Shown here in pieces: positions 54,726 to 63,807 of a stretch of DNA of 64,000 bases. Each line of letters starts with the position of its first letter. Position 1 is the stretch's first letter. Below the pieces are notes generated by a model. The model worked only from the letters and a program-made list of their open reading frames with translations. It ran no database searches and was not told the origin of the DNA. The position numbers and the translations under genes are program-made. Origin of the DNA: Corynebacterium suicordis DSM 45110 (GTDB taxonomy: Bacteria; Actinomycetota; Actinomycetes; Mycobacteriales; Mycobacteriaceae); the NCBI RefSeq assembly GCF_015351405.1, contig NZ_JADKMY010000001.1:434001-498000 (forward strand), in the 5' to 3' direction.

Positions 54726-55277
54726 ATGCCTACCCCAAAGAAGGGCGCCCGTTTCGGCGGTTCTGCTTCCCACCAGAAGAAGATCCTCTCGAACATGGCA
54801 GCACAGCTGTTCGAGCACGGCGCTATCAAGACCACGGACGCAAAGGCCAAGCTGCTGCGTCCATACGCTGAGAAGCTGATCACCAAGGCTAAGCGCGGAA
54901 CCCTTGCGGACCGTCGTAACGCCCTGAAGCTGATCCCGAACAAGGAAGTTATCGCTTACCTGTTCAACGAGCTCGCTCCAAAGTTCGAAGGCCGTGATGG
55001 CGGATACACCCGCATCATCAAGCTGGAGAACCGCAAGGGCGATAACGCTCCAATGTCCCAGATCTCCCTGGTGACCGAGGCTCTGGTTTCTACCGAGGCG
55101 GAGCGCGCTACCCGCGCGGCTGCTTCCAAGAAGGCAGACAAGGCCGAGGCTGCACCAGCTGAGGACGTTAAGGCTGAAGAGGCTCCAGAGGTTGAGGCTG
55201 ATACCGCAACCGATGAGGCTGCTGAAGCTGAAGCAGTAGAGGCTGAAAAGGCCGAGGAAGCTGCTGAAGAAAAGTAA
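54726..55277 (+). CDS. rplQ: 50S ribosomal protein L17
   Basis: 183 residues. The core ([36 protein letters not shown]) is about 125 residues; the rest is an Ala/Glu/Lys-rich acidic tail ([24 protein letters not shown]), an extension found in actinobacterial L17. AGGAGAA precedes the ATG. Confidence 0.97.
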   Translation: MPTPKKGARFGGSASHQKKILSNMAAQLFEHGAIKTTDAKAKLLRPYAEKLITKAKRGTLADRRNALKLIPNKEVIAYLFNELAPKFEGRDGGYTRIIKLENRKGDNAPMSQISLVTEALVSTEAERATRAAASKKADKAEAAPAEDVKAEEAPEVEADTATDEAAEAEAVEAEKAEEAAEEK

Positions 55278-55307
55278 GCGTTAATTTCGCTGGCTTTTAG
55301 CCCGAAT

Positions 55308-55356
55308 AAGGGGCGATGCACACCATAATGGTGGAGCATCGCCCCTTATTTTTTTT
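55308..55356 (+). terminator. Terminator after rplQ
   Basis: AAGGGGCGATGC / GCATCGCCCCTT stem, inner CACC-ATAAT-GGTG, followed by ATTTTTTTT. Ends the alpha operon. Confidence 0.92.
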
Positions 55357-55407
55357 GCATTCCCATACATGAAATTGAATTTTCGCATGCCCGCAGAATT
55401 TCCTCGC

Positions 55408-55413
55408 TACGCT
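55408..55413 (+). promoter_or_regulatory. -10 box TACGCT of a leaderless start
   Basis: TACGCT ends 8 bases before ATG 55422. Confidence 0.5.
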
Positions 55414-55421
55414 TGTCTTTT

Positions 55422-57236
55422 ATGTATTCCACCAATGACACTGATCCTGCTCAGCTCCCCGGAGTTGCCGAATCTGCATTAGCGGATCAGCAGGAAAAGC
55501 CAAACGACGCGCCAAGTCCATTGACGCAGGTCGAATTCTCTGAGTCCACACTTCCCACTCACGATCCGGATGCTGACATGACCCCTGCCAAAGACGCGCA
55601 GTTATTTAATGCTTATGATCCTGATTCGCCCACCGCGATGCTGTGGGATGAGGCCCTTTTTACCGACGGCACCCCGCGGCCGCGTTATGTCTTCGCCATG
55701 GAAAAGCTGGCGGAAATCGGGTTGCAGGAACTGGAAAAGCGCAACGAGAAGATCGTGGAACTGGAGCGCCAGGAAGGCATCACTTTCCGCGTCACCGGGG
55801 AAGAAGAAGCCCAGGTTTTCCCGATGGATTTCATTCCCCGCATTATCAGCGAGGAAACTTGGGCGTTCCTCTCCGCAGGTCTGGAACAGCGCGCGAAGGC
55901 ACTCAATGCATTCCTCGATGACGTGTACGGCCCAAAGAAGATTGTGGCCGCGGGCATTATCGAGGAAGAAGACCTGCAGCGAGCACCCGACTACAACGAT
56001 GATGGCTACCTGCAGCCCCTGGGTTCCGTGCGTGCGCAGGTCTGCGGCATGGATCTGGTGTGCACCGATGAAGGCCGCTGGTTCGTGCTGGAAGATAACC
56101 TGCGCGTGCCCTCTGGCATCACGTTCTCCCATTCCATGCGCAAGATCCAAACCGAGCTCTTCGGTGAGGTCATGGACGGCTATGACGTGCATGACCCGGC
56201 AGATGCCTTCCCCATGATCCGGGAGACCATGGCTGCCTCCGTGCCACGCAATGCGAAGGATCCGCAGAACCCACAGATGGCACTGGTCTCCATCGGTGAC
56301 TCGGACTCCGCATGGTTCGAGCACCGCCGCATCGCCGAGCTGATCGGTGTGCCCGTGGTGACTCCACCGCAGCTGGCAGTCATTGATGGATACCTGCACT
56401 ACCAGGATGAGCAGGGCCAGCAGCACCCGCTGGACACGCTGTACGCCCGCATTGAGAAGGAGCAGCTGTTCTCCGCCGAGGGCTTCAACGGCGAGGTCCT
56501 GGGTGACGGGCTGCAGGATGCCCTTGCCGGTGAACGCCTCATCTTCGCCAATGCCTTCGGTAACGGCGTGGGCGATGACAAGGCAATCTACGCCTTCGTG
56601 CCACAGATGATCCGCTTCTACCTCGGGGAAGAGCCACTGCTGGATCAGGTCCCCACCTGCTTGTGCCACAAGCCAGGCGAGGTGGATGCGGTGCTCGAGC
56701 GTCTGGATGAGGTAGTGGTCAAGCCCGTGGACGGCTACGGCGGCAACGGCATCACCATCGGCCCAGAGTGCTCCGAGGAAGCCCTGCAAGAACGCGCGCG
56801 GGAGCTCAAGGCCAACCCGGAGAGGTACATCGCCCAGGACGTGGTGCGCTTGTCCACTCTGCCCACCTATGGCACGGACACCTCGGGCAACAGCACGATC
56901 CACCCACGCCACGTTGACTTGCGTGCCTTTGTGCACGTGCGCCCGGCTCAGCCAAATGGTTCATCCGCAGGTCACGCGGGCGACAATGGAAATGTGGCAG
57001 GGGTGGCGTCGGATACAAAGGACGCCGTGGATGCGAAAAACCTGACCGCGCACACGGTGCCGGCGGGGCTGACTCGAACGGCGGCGGCTGGCTCGCTGAT
57101 CGTCAACACGTCCCGCGGTGGCGGTGGCAAGGACACCTGGATTCTCAAGCAGTCCACCGATTTCGCAGAGAACATCCCCGCTGCGGGTGCTTTGGCGGAG
57201 GAGGGTGACGCTAACTCGCAGGGCGCGCAGCAGTAA
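55422..57236 (+). CDS. Circularly permuted ATP-grasp protein
   Basis: 604 residues from ATG 55422 (MYSTNDTDPAQ). The central part has GYLQPLGSVRAQVCGMDLVCTDEGRWFVLEDNLRVPSGITFSHSMRKIQ, FANAFGNGVGDDKAIYAFVPQMIRFYLGEEPLLDQVPT and VVVKPVDGYGGNGITIGP, then QDVVRLSTLPT and LRAFV. These mark the CP-ATP-grasp family, predicted peptide-bond-forming ligases. Partners that usually accompany it (alpha-E domain and transglutaminase genes) are not here. Between HVRPAQP and the conserved GLTR is a 30-residue Gly/Asp/Ala-rich insertion that contains motif copy 10. The stop overlaps the next gene (TAATG). Confidence 0.9.
   Translation: MYSTNDTDPAQLPGVAESALADQQEKPNDAPSPLTQVEFSESTLPTHDPDADMTPAKDAQLFNAYDPDSPTAMLWDEALFTDGTPRPRYVFAMEKLAEIGLQELEKRNEKIVELERQEGITFRVTGEEEAQVFPMDFIPRIISEETWAFLSAGLEQRAKALNAFLDDVYGPKKIVAAGIIEEEDLQRAPDYNDDGYLQPLGSVRAQVCGMDLVCTDEGRWFVLEDNLRVPSGITFSHSMRKIQTELFGEVMDGYDVHDPADAFPMIRETMAASVPRNAKDPQNPQMALVSIGDSDSAWFEHRRIAELIGVPVVTPPQLAVIDGYLHYQDEQGQQHPLDTLYARIEKEQLFSAEGFNGEVLGDGLQDALAGERLIFANAFGNGVGDDKAIYAFVPQMIRFYLGEEPLLDQVPTCLCHKPGEVDAVLERLDEVVVKPVDGYGGNGITIGPECSEEALQERARELKANPERYIAQDVVRLSTLPTYGTDTSGNSTIHPRHVDLRAFVHVRPAQPNGSSAGHAGDNGNVAGVASDTKDAVDAKNLTAHTVPAGLTRTAAAGSLIVNTSRGGGGKDTWILKQSTDFAENIPAAGALAEEGDANSQGAQQ
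57002..57021 (+). repeat. Interspersed TGGCGTCG-A-tract motif, copy 10
   Basis: GGTGGCGTCGGATACAAAGG inside a non-conserved linker of the ATP-grasp gene. Confidence 0.65.
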
Positions 57237-59314
57237 TGGCGGGCCAGGAACGTGATGTTGCTCACGAATCAACGAGCGACGAGCAGTCTGCCATCCGCAA
57301 CTTTCGAAACTGGGCCCGGCAGCAATTAGGATTTAGGCCTGTGAAGGATAAGCAGAAATCTCCGCTCCAGGAAAACCTCATACGCGAAGAAGAATCTGCA
57401 GGTGGCGGGACCTATCGCGAGAAGCGCTTATGGTCCGTCGACCGCTACGTTAAGGCCCCGGCGCTCTCCCCGGATGGCCGGTTGCTGGCGTGCATCGTGG
57501 TGGAACAGGATCAGTTCCCGTTGGCGCTCCAGATCCCGCTCGACGCCAAGGGCGAGCCCATTCCGGGCCAAGAACGCGAAGTGAAACTGCCCATCGATGG
57601 TGCCGTGCGGCACGTGTTGTACTCCCCGGACGGCAAGTGGTTGGCCTGCGAAGTGGCACCCGATGGTGGTGACCACGAGCAGATCTGGTTCGTGACCACC
57701 GACCCGGAAGATCCCAATGCCTACAACGTGGACCTCACCAATTTCGAGACTGTAGAGCTGGTGAGCTGGGAAGACGACCTGGTGGCGGTGAGTGCCTTTG
57801 ATAAGGAAGGCAACGTGGAGGGCAAGCTGCTGAACCCGCTGACGGGAGAATCTTTCGTGGTGGATCGCCGCACCGGTGGCGCGCTGGTCCACTCCCGCGA
57901 TATGCACTCGCTGTTCCGCGTGGGTTCGCGCGGTAATCGCGAGCTGCTGGCCGTGGAGCCGGATGGTTCGTGGAGCCCGCTGATGCCGGTGGATAATGGT
58001 TCCACCACTGACCAGGGCTTTGTGGTGCCGGATGGGGATTCCTACAGCGTGATCGTGCGCAGCGATCATTCCGCCGAGCGCTTCCGCTTGCTGCGCCTGA
58101 CCCCGCGCCCGCATGGCTTTGACGTGAAGGTGCTGATGGAGCATGACGAGGCCGAGGTGGAGGAATTCACCGTGTCCTCCGATGGCACCACCGCGGCCGT
58201 GCTGTGGAACAACGATGGTTGGTGTGACCTGGAGATTGTGCGCCTTACTGAGGATGGTGCCGAGGTGATTGTGGTGCCGGAGTTGCCGTCTCTGATTGCC
58301 TCCACGCCCTCGCTGACCGCCGATGGCAGCCGCCTGGCCGTGGCAGTGTCCGGGCCGGAATTCCCGCCCAGCGTGGTGGTGTTTGATATCAACTCCCGCA
58401 GCTGGGTGGGGGATCGCTTCCGCGTGGCTGCCTCCGCCCTTGGTGAATTGGTGGTGGGCGTGGAAGCCGGGTTGCTTTCCGAACAGCCCAAGGACCAGCG
58501 TGGCCGTGAGGTGCTCTCCGTGTGGGGCACCGCGGAAATCATCCCGGAGCTGCACACTTATGAGGCGCGCGATGGCCTGCAGCTCTCCGGTTGGCTCTAC
58601 CAAGCGGTGGGCAGAAACCCATCAGAGCCCGCGCCCATGGTGGTGTATTTCCACGGCGGTCCAGAGGGGCAGTCCCGCCCGGAGTACAACAACGTGATGC
58701 GTAAGCTGGCCGCCGCGGGTTACTCGGTGTTCCAGCCGAACGTCCGCGGTTCGCTGGGCAAGGGCAGGAAGTTCTCCCAGGCCGATGACCGTTATGGGCG
58801 CTTCGCAGCGCTCGATGACGTGGAAGATTCGCTGGACTATTTGATCGACGCCGGGTTGGCCACCGATGGTAATGCCCTCATCATGGGTCGTTCTTATGGC
58901 GGTTATCTGGTGCACGCTTCCCTGACCCGGCATGCCGGCCGTTGGCTGGGCGGAATTGCTGCCTGTGGCATGTCTGATCTGGAGACGTTCTACCGAGATA
59001 CTGATCCCTGGGTGGCCGCTGCGGCACTGCCGAAGTATGGCGATCCGCAGCTGGACAAGCAGTTGCTGGAGGAAGCCTCCCCGCTGCGCAACCTGAAAAA
59101 GGTGAAGGTTCCGGTGCTTTTCATCCACGGACAACAGGACTTCAACGTTCCCGTGTCCGAGGCGTACCAAGCCATGGGTGTGCTGACCGCCCATGGAGTG
59201 GATACGGAATTACTGCTCTTTGATGATGAAGGCCACAATTTTGAGCGCCTTCCCAACCGATACGAGATGGCTCAGCGCATCCTCAAATTCTGTGAAAGGG
59301 TTTTCCATGAATAA
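57236..59314 (+). CDS. Prolyl-oligopeptidase family (S9) serine peptidase
   Basis: 692 residues, no signal peptide. A beta-propeller of repeated blades (APALSPDGRLLACIV, HVLYSPDGKWLACEV, PSLTADGSRLAVAV) precedes a C-terminal alpha/beta hydrolase domain with YFHGGPEGQSRPEYNNVMRKLAAAGYSVFQPNVRGS, the nucleophile GRSYGGY (Ser553), an Asp in HGQQDFNVP and a His in DDEGHNF. Cytoplasmic acylaminoacyl- or oligopeptidase is likely. It is coupled on both sides: TAATG with the ATP-grasp gene and an 8-base overlap with the M20 gene. Confidence 0.92.
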   Translation: MAGQERDVAHESTSDEQSAIRNFRNWARQQLGFRPVKDKQKSPLQENLIREEESAGGGTYREKRLWSVDRYVKAPALSPDGRLLACIVVEQDQFPLALQIPLDAKGEPIPGQEREVKLPIDGAVRHVLYSPDGKWLACEVAPDGGDHEQIWFVTTDPEDPNAYNVDLTNFETVELVSWEDDLVAVSAFDKEGNVEGKLLNPLTGESFVVDRRTGGALVHSRDMHSLFRVGSRGNRELLAVEPDGSWSPLMPVDNGSTTDQGFVVPDGDSYSVIVRSDHSAERFRLLRLTPRPHGFDVKVLMEHDEAEVEEFTVSSDGTTAAVLWNNDGWCDLEIVRLTEDGAEVIVVPELPSLIASTPSLTADGSRLAVAVSGPEFPPSVVVFDINSRSWVGDRFRVAASALGELVVGVEAGLLSEQPKDQRGREVLSVWGTAEIIPELHTYEARDGLQLSGWLYQAVGRNPSEPAPMVVYFHGGPEGQSRPEYNNVMRKLAAAGYSVFQPNVRGSLGKGRKFSQADDRYGRFAALDDVEDSLDYLIDAGLATDGNALIMGRSYGGYLVHASLTRHAGRWLGGIAACGMSDLETFYRDTDPWVAAAALPKYGDPQLDKQLLEEASPLRNLKKVKVPVLFIHGQQDFNVPVSEAYQAMGVLTAHGVDTELLLFDDEGHNFERLPNRYEMAQRILKFCERVFHE

Positions 59315-60560
59315 TTCCACGCACGCCTCTGATTCTGCGGCTAGTTCTGCTGCTTCCGCGGCTGTAACGCCTGCTCAAGCCTGGGACGCCGCGAAGTCCT
59401 ACTCAGGCGTAGATGAAAACCTGCTGGAGCAGCTCACTGAATGGCGCCGCCACGTGCACCAGAACCCGGAGCTGAGCTACAAGGAGTTCCAGACCACGGA
59501 TTACATCGCCTCTGCCCTGGAAGAACTGGGCTTTGAGGTGCGTCGCTTCGAATTCGGTAGCGGCCTGGTGTGCGATATCCCGGCTGCGGATGGCTCCACC
59601 AGCAAGGATGTGGTGGCGCTGCGCGCGGATATCGATGCGCTGCCAATGGAGGAAACCACCGGTTTCGATTTCGCCTCCACCAACGAGGGCGTTTGCCACT
59701 CCTGTGGCCACGATGCACACACCGCGATGTTGCTGGGCGCGGCCACTTTGCTGGCCAAGAACCCACCGAACCGCCCCGTGCGTTTGATCTTCCAACCCGC
59801 CGAGGAAACCATGCCAGGCGGCGCGGTGGATTGCGTGAAGGAAGGTGCAGTGGAGGGTGTGGATCGCATCATCGCCCTGCACTGCGATCCGCATCGCGTG
59901 GTGGGAGACGTGGGTGTGCACGCTGGTGCCATCACGTCCTCGAACGCCAAGCTGGAGGTCACGCTGCAAGCCAGCGGCGGGCACACTGCTCGCCCGCATG
60001 AGACCGGGGATATTGTTTATGCCCTCTCCACCGTGGCCACTGGTGTGGCGCAGGTGGTGGACCGGCGCATTGATCCCCGTTCCGGAACTGTGCTGACCTG
60101 GGGTTCCATCCAGGCCGGTGCGGGTGCGCCAAACGTGATTCCCGCCAAGGGCACGCTGGTGGGCACCGTGCGTTCTGCCAGCCGCGATACCTGGGCTGAG
60201 CTGCCCGAACTGATTCCTCCAGCCATCCGCGCGATCGCCGAGCCTTATGGCGTGCAGGTGGATGTGAACTACGTGCAGGGTGTTCCTCCCGTGGTCAACG
60301 ATGATGCCTGCGCGGAGATCGCCGCCCGTGCGGTCACCGACGTACTGGGTGAGCAGGGCGTGGGCGAGGCCCTGCAGTCCTCCGGTGGCGAAGACTTCGG
60401 TTGGTACACCGAGGAAATCCCCGGAATCTACCTGCGCCTGGGCGTGTGGGATGGCGAGGGTCCGGAGACGGATCTGCACCACCCAGCCTTCGCCATGGAT
60501 GAACGCGCGCTGGTTATCGGCGCCACCGTGTTTGACCGTTTTGCCCGTTTGGATCGATGA
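59307..60560 (+). CDS. M20D amidohydrolase (N-acyl-amino-acid type)
   Basis: 417 residues. An Ala/Ser-rich 35-residue lead is followed by the M20D core: WRRHVHQNPELSYKEFQT, metal ligands Cys133 and His135 (CHSCGHDAHTAMLLGAA), Glu166-Glu167 (PAEET) and His192 (LHCDPH), and GGHTARPHETGDIV in the dimerisation lid. Such enzymes cleave N-acyl amino acids, hippurate-like or auxin-type amides. ATG 59307 lies inside the end of the peptidase gene, and its own stop overlaps truA by 4 bases. Confidence 0.93.
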   Translation: MNNSTHASDSAASSAASAAVTPAQAWDAAKSYSGVDENLLEQLTEWRRHVHQNPELSYKEFQTTDYIASALEELGFEVRRFEFGSGLVCDIPAADGSTSKDVVALRADIDALPMEETTGFDFASTNEGVCHSCGHDAHTAMLLGAATLLAKNPPNRPVRLIFQPAEETMPGGAVDCVKEGAVEGVDRIIALHCDPHRVVGDVGVHAGAITSSNAKLEVTLQASGGHTARPHETGDIVYALSTVATGVAQVVDRRIDPRSGTVLTWGSIQAGAGAPNVIPAKGTLVGTVRSASRDTWAELPELIPPAIRAIAEPYGVQVDVNYVQGVPPVVNDDACAEIAARAVTDVLGEQGVGEALQSSGGEDFGWYTEEIPGIYLRLGVWDGEGPETDLHHPAFAMDERALVIGATVFDRFARLDR

Positions 60561-61447
60561 GCCAGACAGAACACAACGAGGCACCTGTTTCTGAGACCGG
60601 GCCAGTTTCTGAGAGCATCCGGGTGCGCCTGGATGTCTCCTACGACGGAACCGATTTCCACGGATGGGCCGCCCAAAAAGGTGGCCTGCGCACCGTGCAG
60701 GGCGTGCTGGAGGAGAAGCTTTCGCTGGTCACGCGCCATCCCATCACGCTGGTGGTGGCTGGCCGCACCGATGCAGGCGTGCATGCCGATGGCCAAGTGG
60801 TGCACGTGGACATCCCCGTGGAGGCCTTTGCCCAGCGCTCCCTGACCCGTCCGGAGGACTTGGTGCGCAGGCTTTCCCGCATGCTCCCGCCGGATATTCG
60901 CCTCTCAGCGGCTGTGAAAGCGCCGGAGGGTTTTGACGCGCGTTTTTCTGCCCTTCGACGCCACTACGTGTACCGCGTAACCACCTCTGACGCAGGACCC
61001 CGCCCAGTTCGGGCACGGGACACCGCGGTGTGGCGGCATTCCGTGGAGTTGGACAAGGTGCAATCAGCGGCCGAAGCTCTGCTGGGTCTGAATAACTTCG
61101 CCGCGTATTGCAAAGCCCGCGAGGGCGCGAGCACCATCCGCGAACTGCAGAGATTCGAGTGGCGCGATGTGTCCACCGCGGCCGAGCCGGAAACCTATGA
61201 GGCGCACGTGGTGGCAGATGCGTTCTGCTGGTCCATGGTGCGTTCGCTTGTTGGTGCCTGCCTGACGGTGGGCGAGGGGAAGCGCTCGCAGAGCTTCACC
61301 GGCGACTTGCTGCAGGAAACCGAGCGCAGTTCTGACGTGCCCGTGGCACCCGCCAATGGATTGAACCTGGTGCAGGTGGATTACCCGGCTGATGCAGAGC
61401 TGGCTGAGCGGGCATTGGCCACGCGCGCGGTGCGCACGCAGGAATAG
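60557..61447 (+). CDS. truA: tRNA pseudouridine synthase A
   Basis: 296 residues. RVRLDVSYDGTDFHGWAAQ, and GRTDAGVHADGQVVH with catalytic Asp72, are diagnostic, as is FCWSMVRSLVGACLTVGEGK near the C-terminus. It makes pseudouridine at positions 38-40 of tRNAs. Coupled by ATGA to the M20 gene, so the four genes 55422-61447 probably form one transcript after rplQ. A weak motif copy is at 60942-60964. Confidence 0.97.
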   Translation: MSQTEHNEAPVSETGPVSESIRVRLDVSYDGTDFHGWAAQKGGLRTVQGVLEEKLSLVTRHPITLVVAGRTDAGVHADGQVVHVDIPVEAFAQRSLTRPEDLVRRLSRMLPPDIRLSAAVKAPEGFDARFSALRRHYVYRVTTSDAGPRPVRARDTAVWRHSVELDKVQSAAEALLGLNNFAAYCKAREGASTIRELQRFEWRDVSTAAEPETYEAHVVADAFCWSMVRSLVGACLTVGEGKRSQSFTGDLLQETERSSDVPVAPANGLNLVQVDYPADAELAERALATRAVRTQE

Positions 61448-61481
61448 TTCGACCTTCGGGGGGCTCGTTCAGCTTTCTTAT

Positions 61482-62759
61482 TTAGCCGTGCTGAGCAGCA
61501 GTGACATCAACCTGCTGGTTGCGGCCGGCCCAGAGTCCGGCGAGAGCTTGCGTCGAAATCAAGATAATCAACAGGATCAGCACCGCCTGCCAGGACTCGG
61601 TGATATCGTGCAGCATGCCCGCGCCCACGGGACCGATGGAGGAGAGCGCGTAACCGGCGGTCTGAGACATCGCGCCGAGGGCCGCCGTGGACTGCGCGTT
61701 TGCTGAGCGCAGCAAGGCCAGGGAGAACGCGATGCCGGTGGCCACGCCGTTGCCGATGCCGAAGAGCAGAGCGAAGATCAGCGCGGTGTTCACGGGTGCG
61801 AAAGCCAGGCCAGCCAATCCCGCGCCCAGCAGTACGGAACCGGAAACCGTGGCCCATACCTGCGAGCGGGTGCGGTGCACCAGTACGGAAACTACGAGCG
61901 CGAAGATGGCCGCGGTGGCGTTAATCCACATGAGCATCGCGGAGCCTGATTCCAGGCTCAGGCCGCGATCCAACAGGATGGTGGGCAGCCATGCGCTGAC
62001 CGTGTAGAACGTGACGGAGAGGACCGCGAAGTACACCGTGACCGCCCAGGCCAGGGGATTTCGCCAGAGGACGGCGTTGCACGGAGCCTGCTGAGCCTGG
62101 GCGCGGAGCGGCTTGGCGGAGATGTGTGGCAGCCAGAGGGGAATCGCAATGAGGGCGAGGATCACCCAGATGAACAGTGCAAGCTTCCACGAACCGAAGG
62201 CATGCGCTAGCGGGACCGTGCCCGCGGCCGCCAGAGTGGGGCCAGCGTAGAGGGAGACGGTGTAGATGCCCATGAGCACGCCCGATTTATCCGGGTAGCG
62301 GGCCTTGATGTAGGTGGGGAGCAGGACGTTGCCGATGGTGATGGCCACGCCGATCACGGCCATACCTGCGAAAAGCACAGGTGTGGCGGGGATGAGTCGC
62401 AGGCAGAAACCAATGATGAGTAGGCCGAGCGCAAGGAGGATCATGCGGGCGAGGCCTTGTCGCCGACCCCACGTGGGTGCCCTGGAGGAGAGCACCACGA
62501 ACGCCAGCAGTGGAGTGGTGGTGAGCAACCCGGTGAGCGTGGAACCGAGGCCAAGCTCCGCGTGGATATCCGGGGCCACGAACGCCACCGACGTGATGGC
62601 CGGGCGCAGGTTAAGCCCAACGAACAGCACGGAAAGCGCAGCCAACCAGAGGGCGGGGCGGTTAGCTGAGCGTGCTTTAGGCTCTATCTCAGTCTGCGAA
62701 GTTGGCTGGCTCAGCTGCGAAGAGGGTTTTTCCTGAGGAGCACTGTGGCCGGTAGGCAT
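61482..62759 (-). CDS. MFS transporter, CynX/NimT type
   Basis: 425 residues, about twelve helices. GLNLRPAITSVAFVAPDIHAELGLGSTLTGLLTTTPLLAFVVLS is the typical first part of CynX/NimT proteins (cyanate, 2-nitroimidazole and related). A 40-residue polar N-terminus precedes helix 1. GAGGAT lies before the ATG. Convergent with truA. Substrate unknown. Confidence 0.88.
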   Translation of the reverse strand: MPTGHSAPQEKPSSQLSQPTSQTEIEPKARSANRPALWLAALSVLFVGLNLRPAITSVAFVAPDIHAELGLGSTLTGLLTTTPLLAFVVLSSRAPTWGRRQGLARMILLALGLLIIGFCLRLIPATPVLFAGMAVIGVAITIGNVLLPTYIKARYPDKSGVLMGIYTVSLYAGPTLAAAGTVPLAHAFGSWKLALFIWVILALIAIPLWLPHISAKPLRAQAQQAPCNAVLWRNPLAWAVTVYFAVLSVTFYTVSAWLPTILLDRGLSLESGSAMLMWINATAAIFALVVSVLVHRTRSQVWATVSGSVLLGAGLAGLAFAPVNTALIFALLFGIGNGVATGIAFSLALLRSANAQSTAALGAMSQTAGYALSSIGPVGAGMLHDITESWQAVLILLIILISTQALAGLWAGRNQQVDVTAAQHG

Positions 62760-62801
62760 GGGAAGATCCTCGAGATCGCTGGTGCATGAACCCGCCCCAC
62801 G

Positions 62802-63668
62802 TTAGTCCCCCGTGTGTTGCAGACCCGGAACTGGGTTGGAGACTATGCGCGAAGGCTGGGTAGCTTGGGGCGCCGCGAACAGTGGCCAGAACCGGCGGCT
62901 GAATCCGGCAGCAGGCTGGTGAACCTTACCGATGAGCTCGCCATGCACGGAATCCAAACGGATGAGCACGTCGAAGTGGATGCCTTCCAAGCGAACGTCC
63001 TTGTCATCGCTGATTCCCTTTGGCACCACGACCCGACACACGGAAGGATCCCACGCATGCTTCCACGCTTCAACCAGGGAGTCAGTGTGGTTCATGCCCA
63101 TCGAGTCAGTCTTGAGCAAACGGAACCATTGGTGCTTGGGAGGCGGAGCCAGGTTCCCCAAGACCAGGATCGTGGACCCGGGTACCGGATGCACCGAGAC
63201 GGAATTCCCGGAGACATCCATGCCTAACAGCCACGGCGTGGGCCCAGCAATGGACACAGATGCCGGAGCCCCGGCGTCTTTGAGAGAACCCTCCCCAGGC
63301 GCGGAATCACTCCGGACCACCAAAATCCCGCACGCGGCAGCAGCACAGTTCATTCTCCCGGCCAGCTCAGCTGCGATTCCCAGCGTTGTTTGCCGAGCCG
63401 ATCCCAATGGGCCAGGCACCAACCGCTGAGCAGCCAACACACTCCGCTGATCATCGCCAGCCCCCAAGGAATCCAGGAGATGAGCTGTGGAGAGCGAGGT
63501 TGGCGTCGGAAAAGAAAAGAAATCAGAAGACACCGCCACGGCATCAAACCACGCCAGCTCCGATTCCCCCGCTTGCCGAGCCTGTCGATGCACCCACCAC
63601 GCGCCAGCCCCCGTAGCGAGAAAGATCAACCCGCACAACAGGCCTAAGAAAATAATGCCCACTGACAT
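62802..63668 (-). CDS. ESX-4-linked membrane protein of unknown type
   Basis: 288 residues from ATG 63668 (MSVGIIFLGLLCGLIFLATGAGAWWV) with a purine-rich GGAAGAGCGGGG upstream. One N-terminal membrane helix, then a soluble domain with no motif I recognise (ARQTTLGIAAELAGRMNCAAAACGILVV; VCRVVVPKGISDDKDVRLEGIHFDVLIRLDSVHG). It is divergent from eccB. By position it could be an EccE-like or ESX-4 accessory protein, as alanine-rich proteins of this kind flank ESX-4 loci, but sequence alone does not show it. Motif copy 11 lies in its coding sequence. Confidence 0.7.
   Translation of the reverse strand: MSVGIIFLGLLCGLIFLATGAGAWWVHRQARQAGESELAWFDAVAVSSDFFSFPTPTSLSTAHLLDSLGAGDDQRSVLAAQRLVPGPLGSARQTTLGIAAELAGRMNCAAAACGILVVRSDSAPGEGSLKDAGAPASVSIAGPTPWLLGMDVSGNSVSVHPVPGSTILVLGNLAPPPKHQWFRLLKTDSMGMNHTDSLVEAWKHAWDPSVCRVVVPKGISDDKDVRLEGIHFDVLIRLDSVHGELIGKVHQPAAGFSRRFWPLFAAPQATQPSRIVSNPVPGLQHTGD
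63501..63522 (+). repeat. Interspersed TGGCGTCG-A-tract motif, copy 11
   Basis: TGGCGTCGGAAAAGAAAAGA within the ESX-4-linked gene (antisense to it). Confidence 0.7.
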
Positions 63669-63807
63669 TCCCCGCTCTTCCTGAACCCCCCGGTTCGCGT
63701 GCAACAATGCTCCTCACTCTAATCGCTCATCGTCGTGCGGGCAGCGCCAAGAGCTGCAATGATCAGTGGGCACACGCAAAACTTCGGGGGAAGGGGAGTG
63801 CGCAGCC

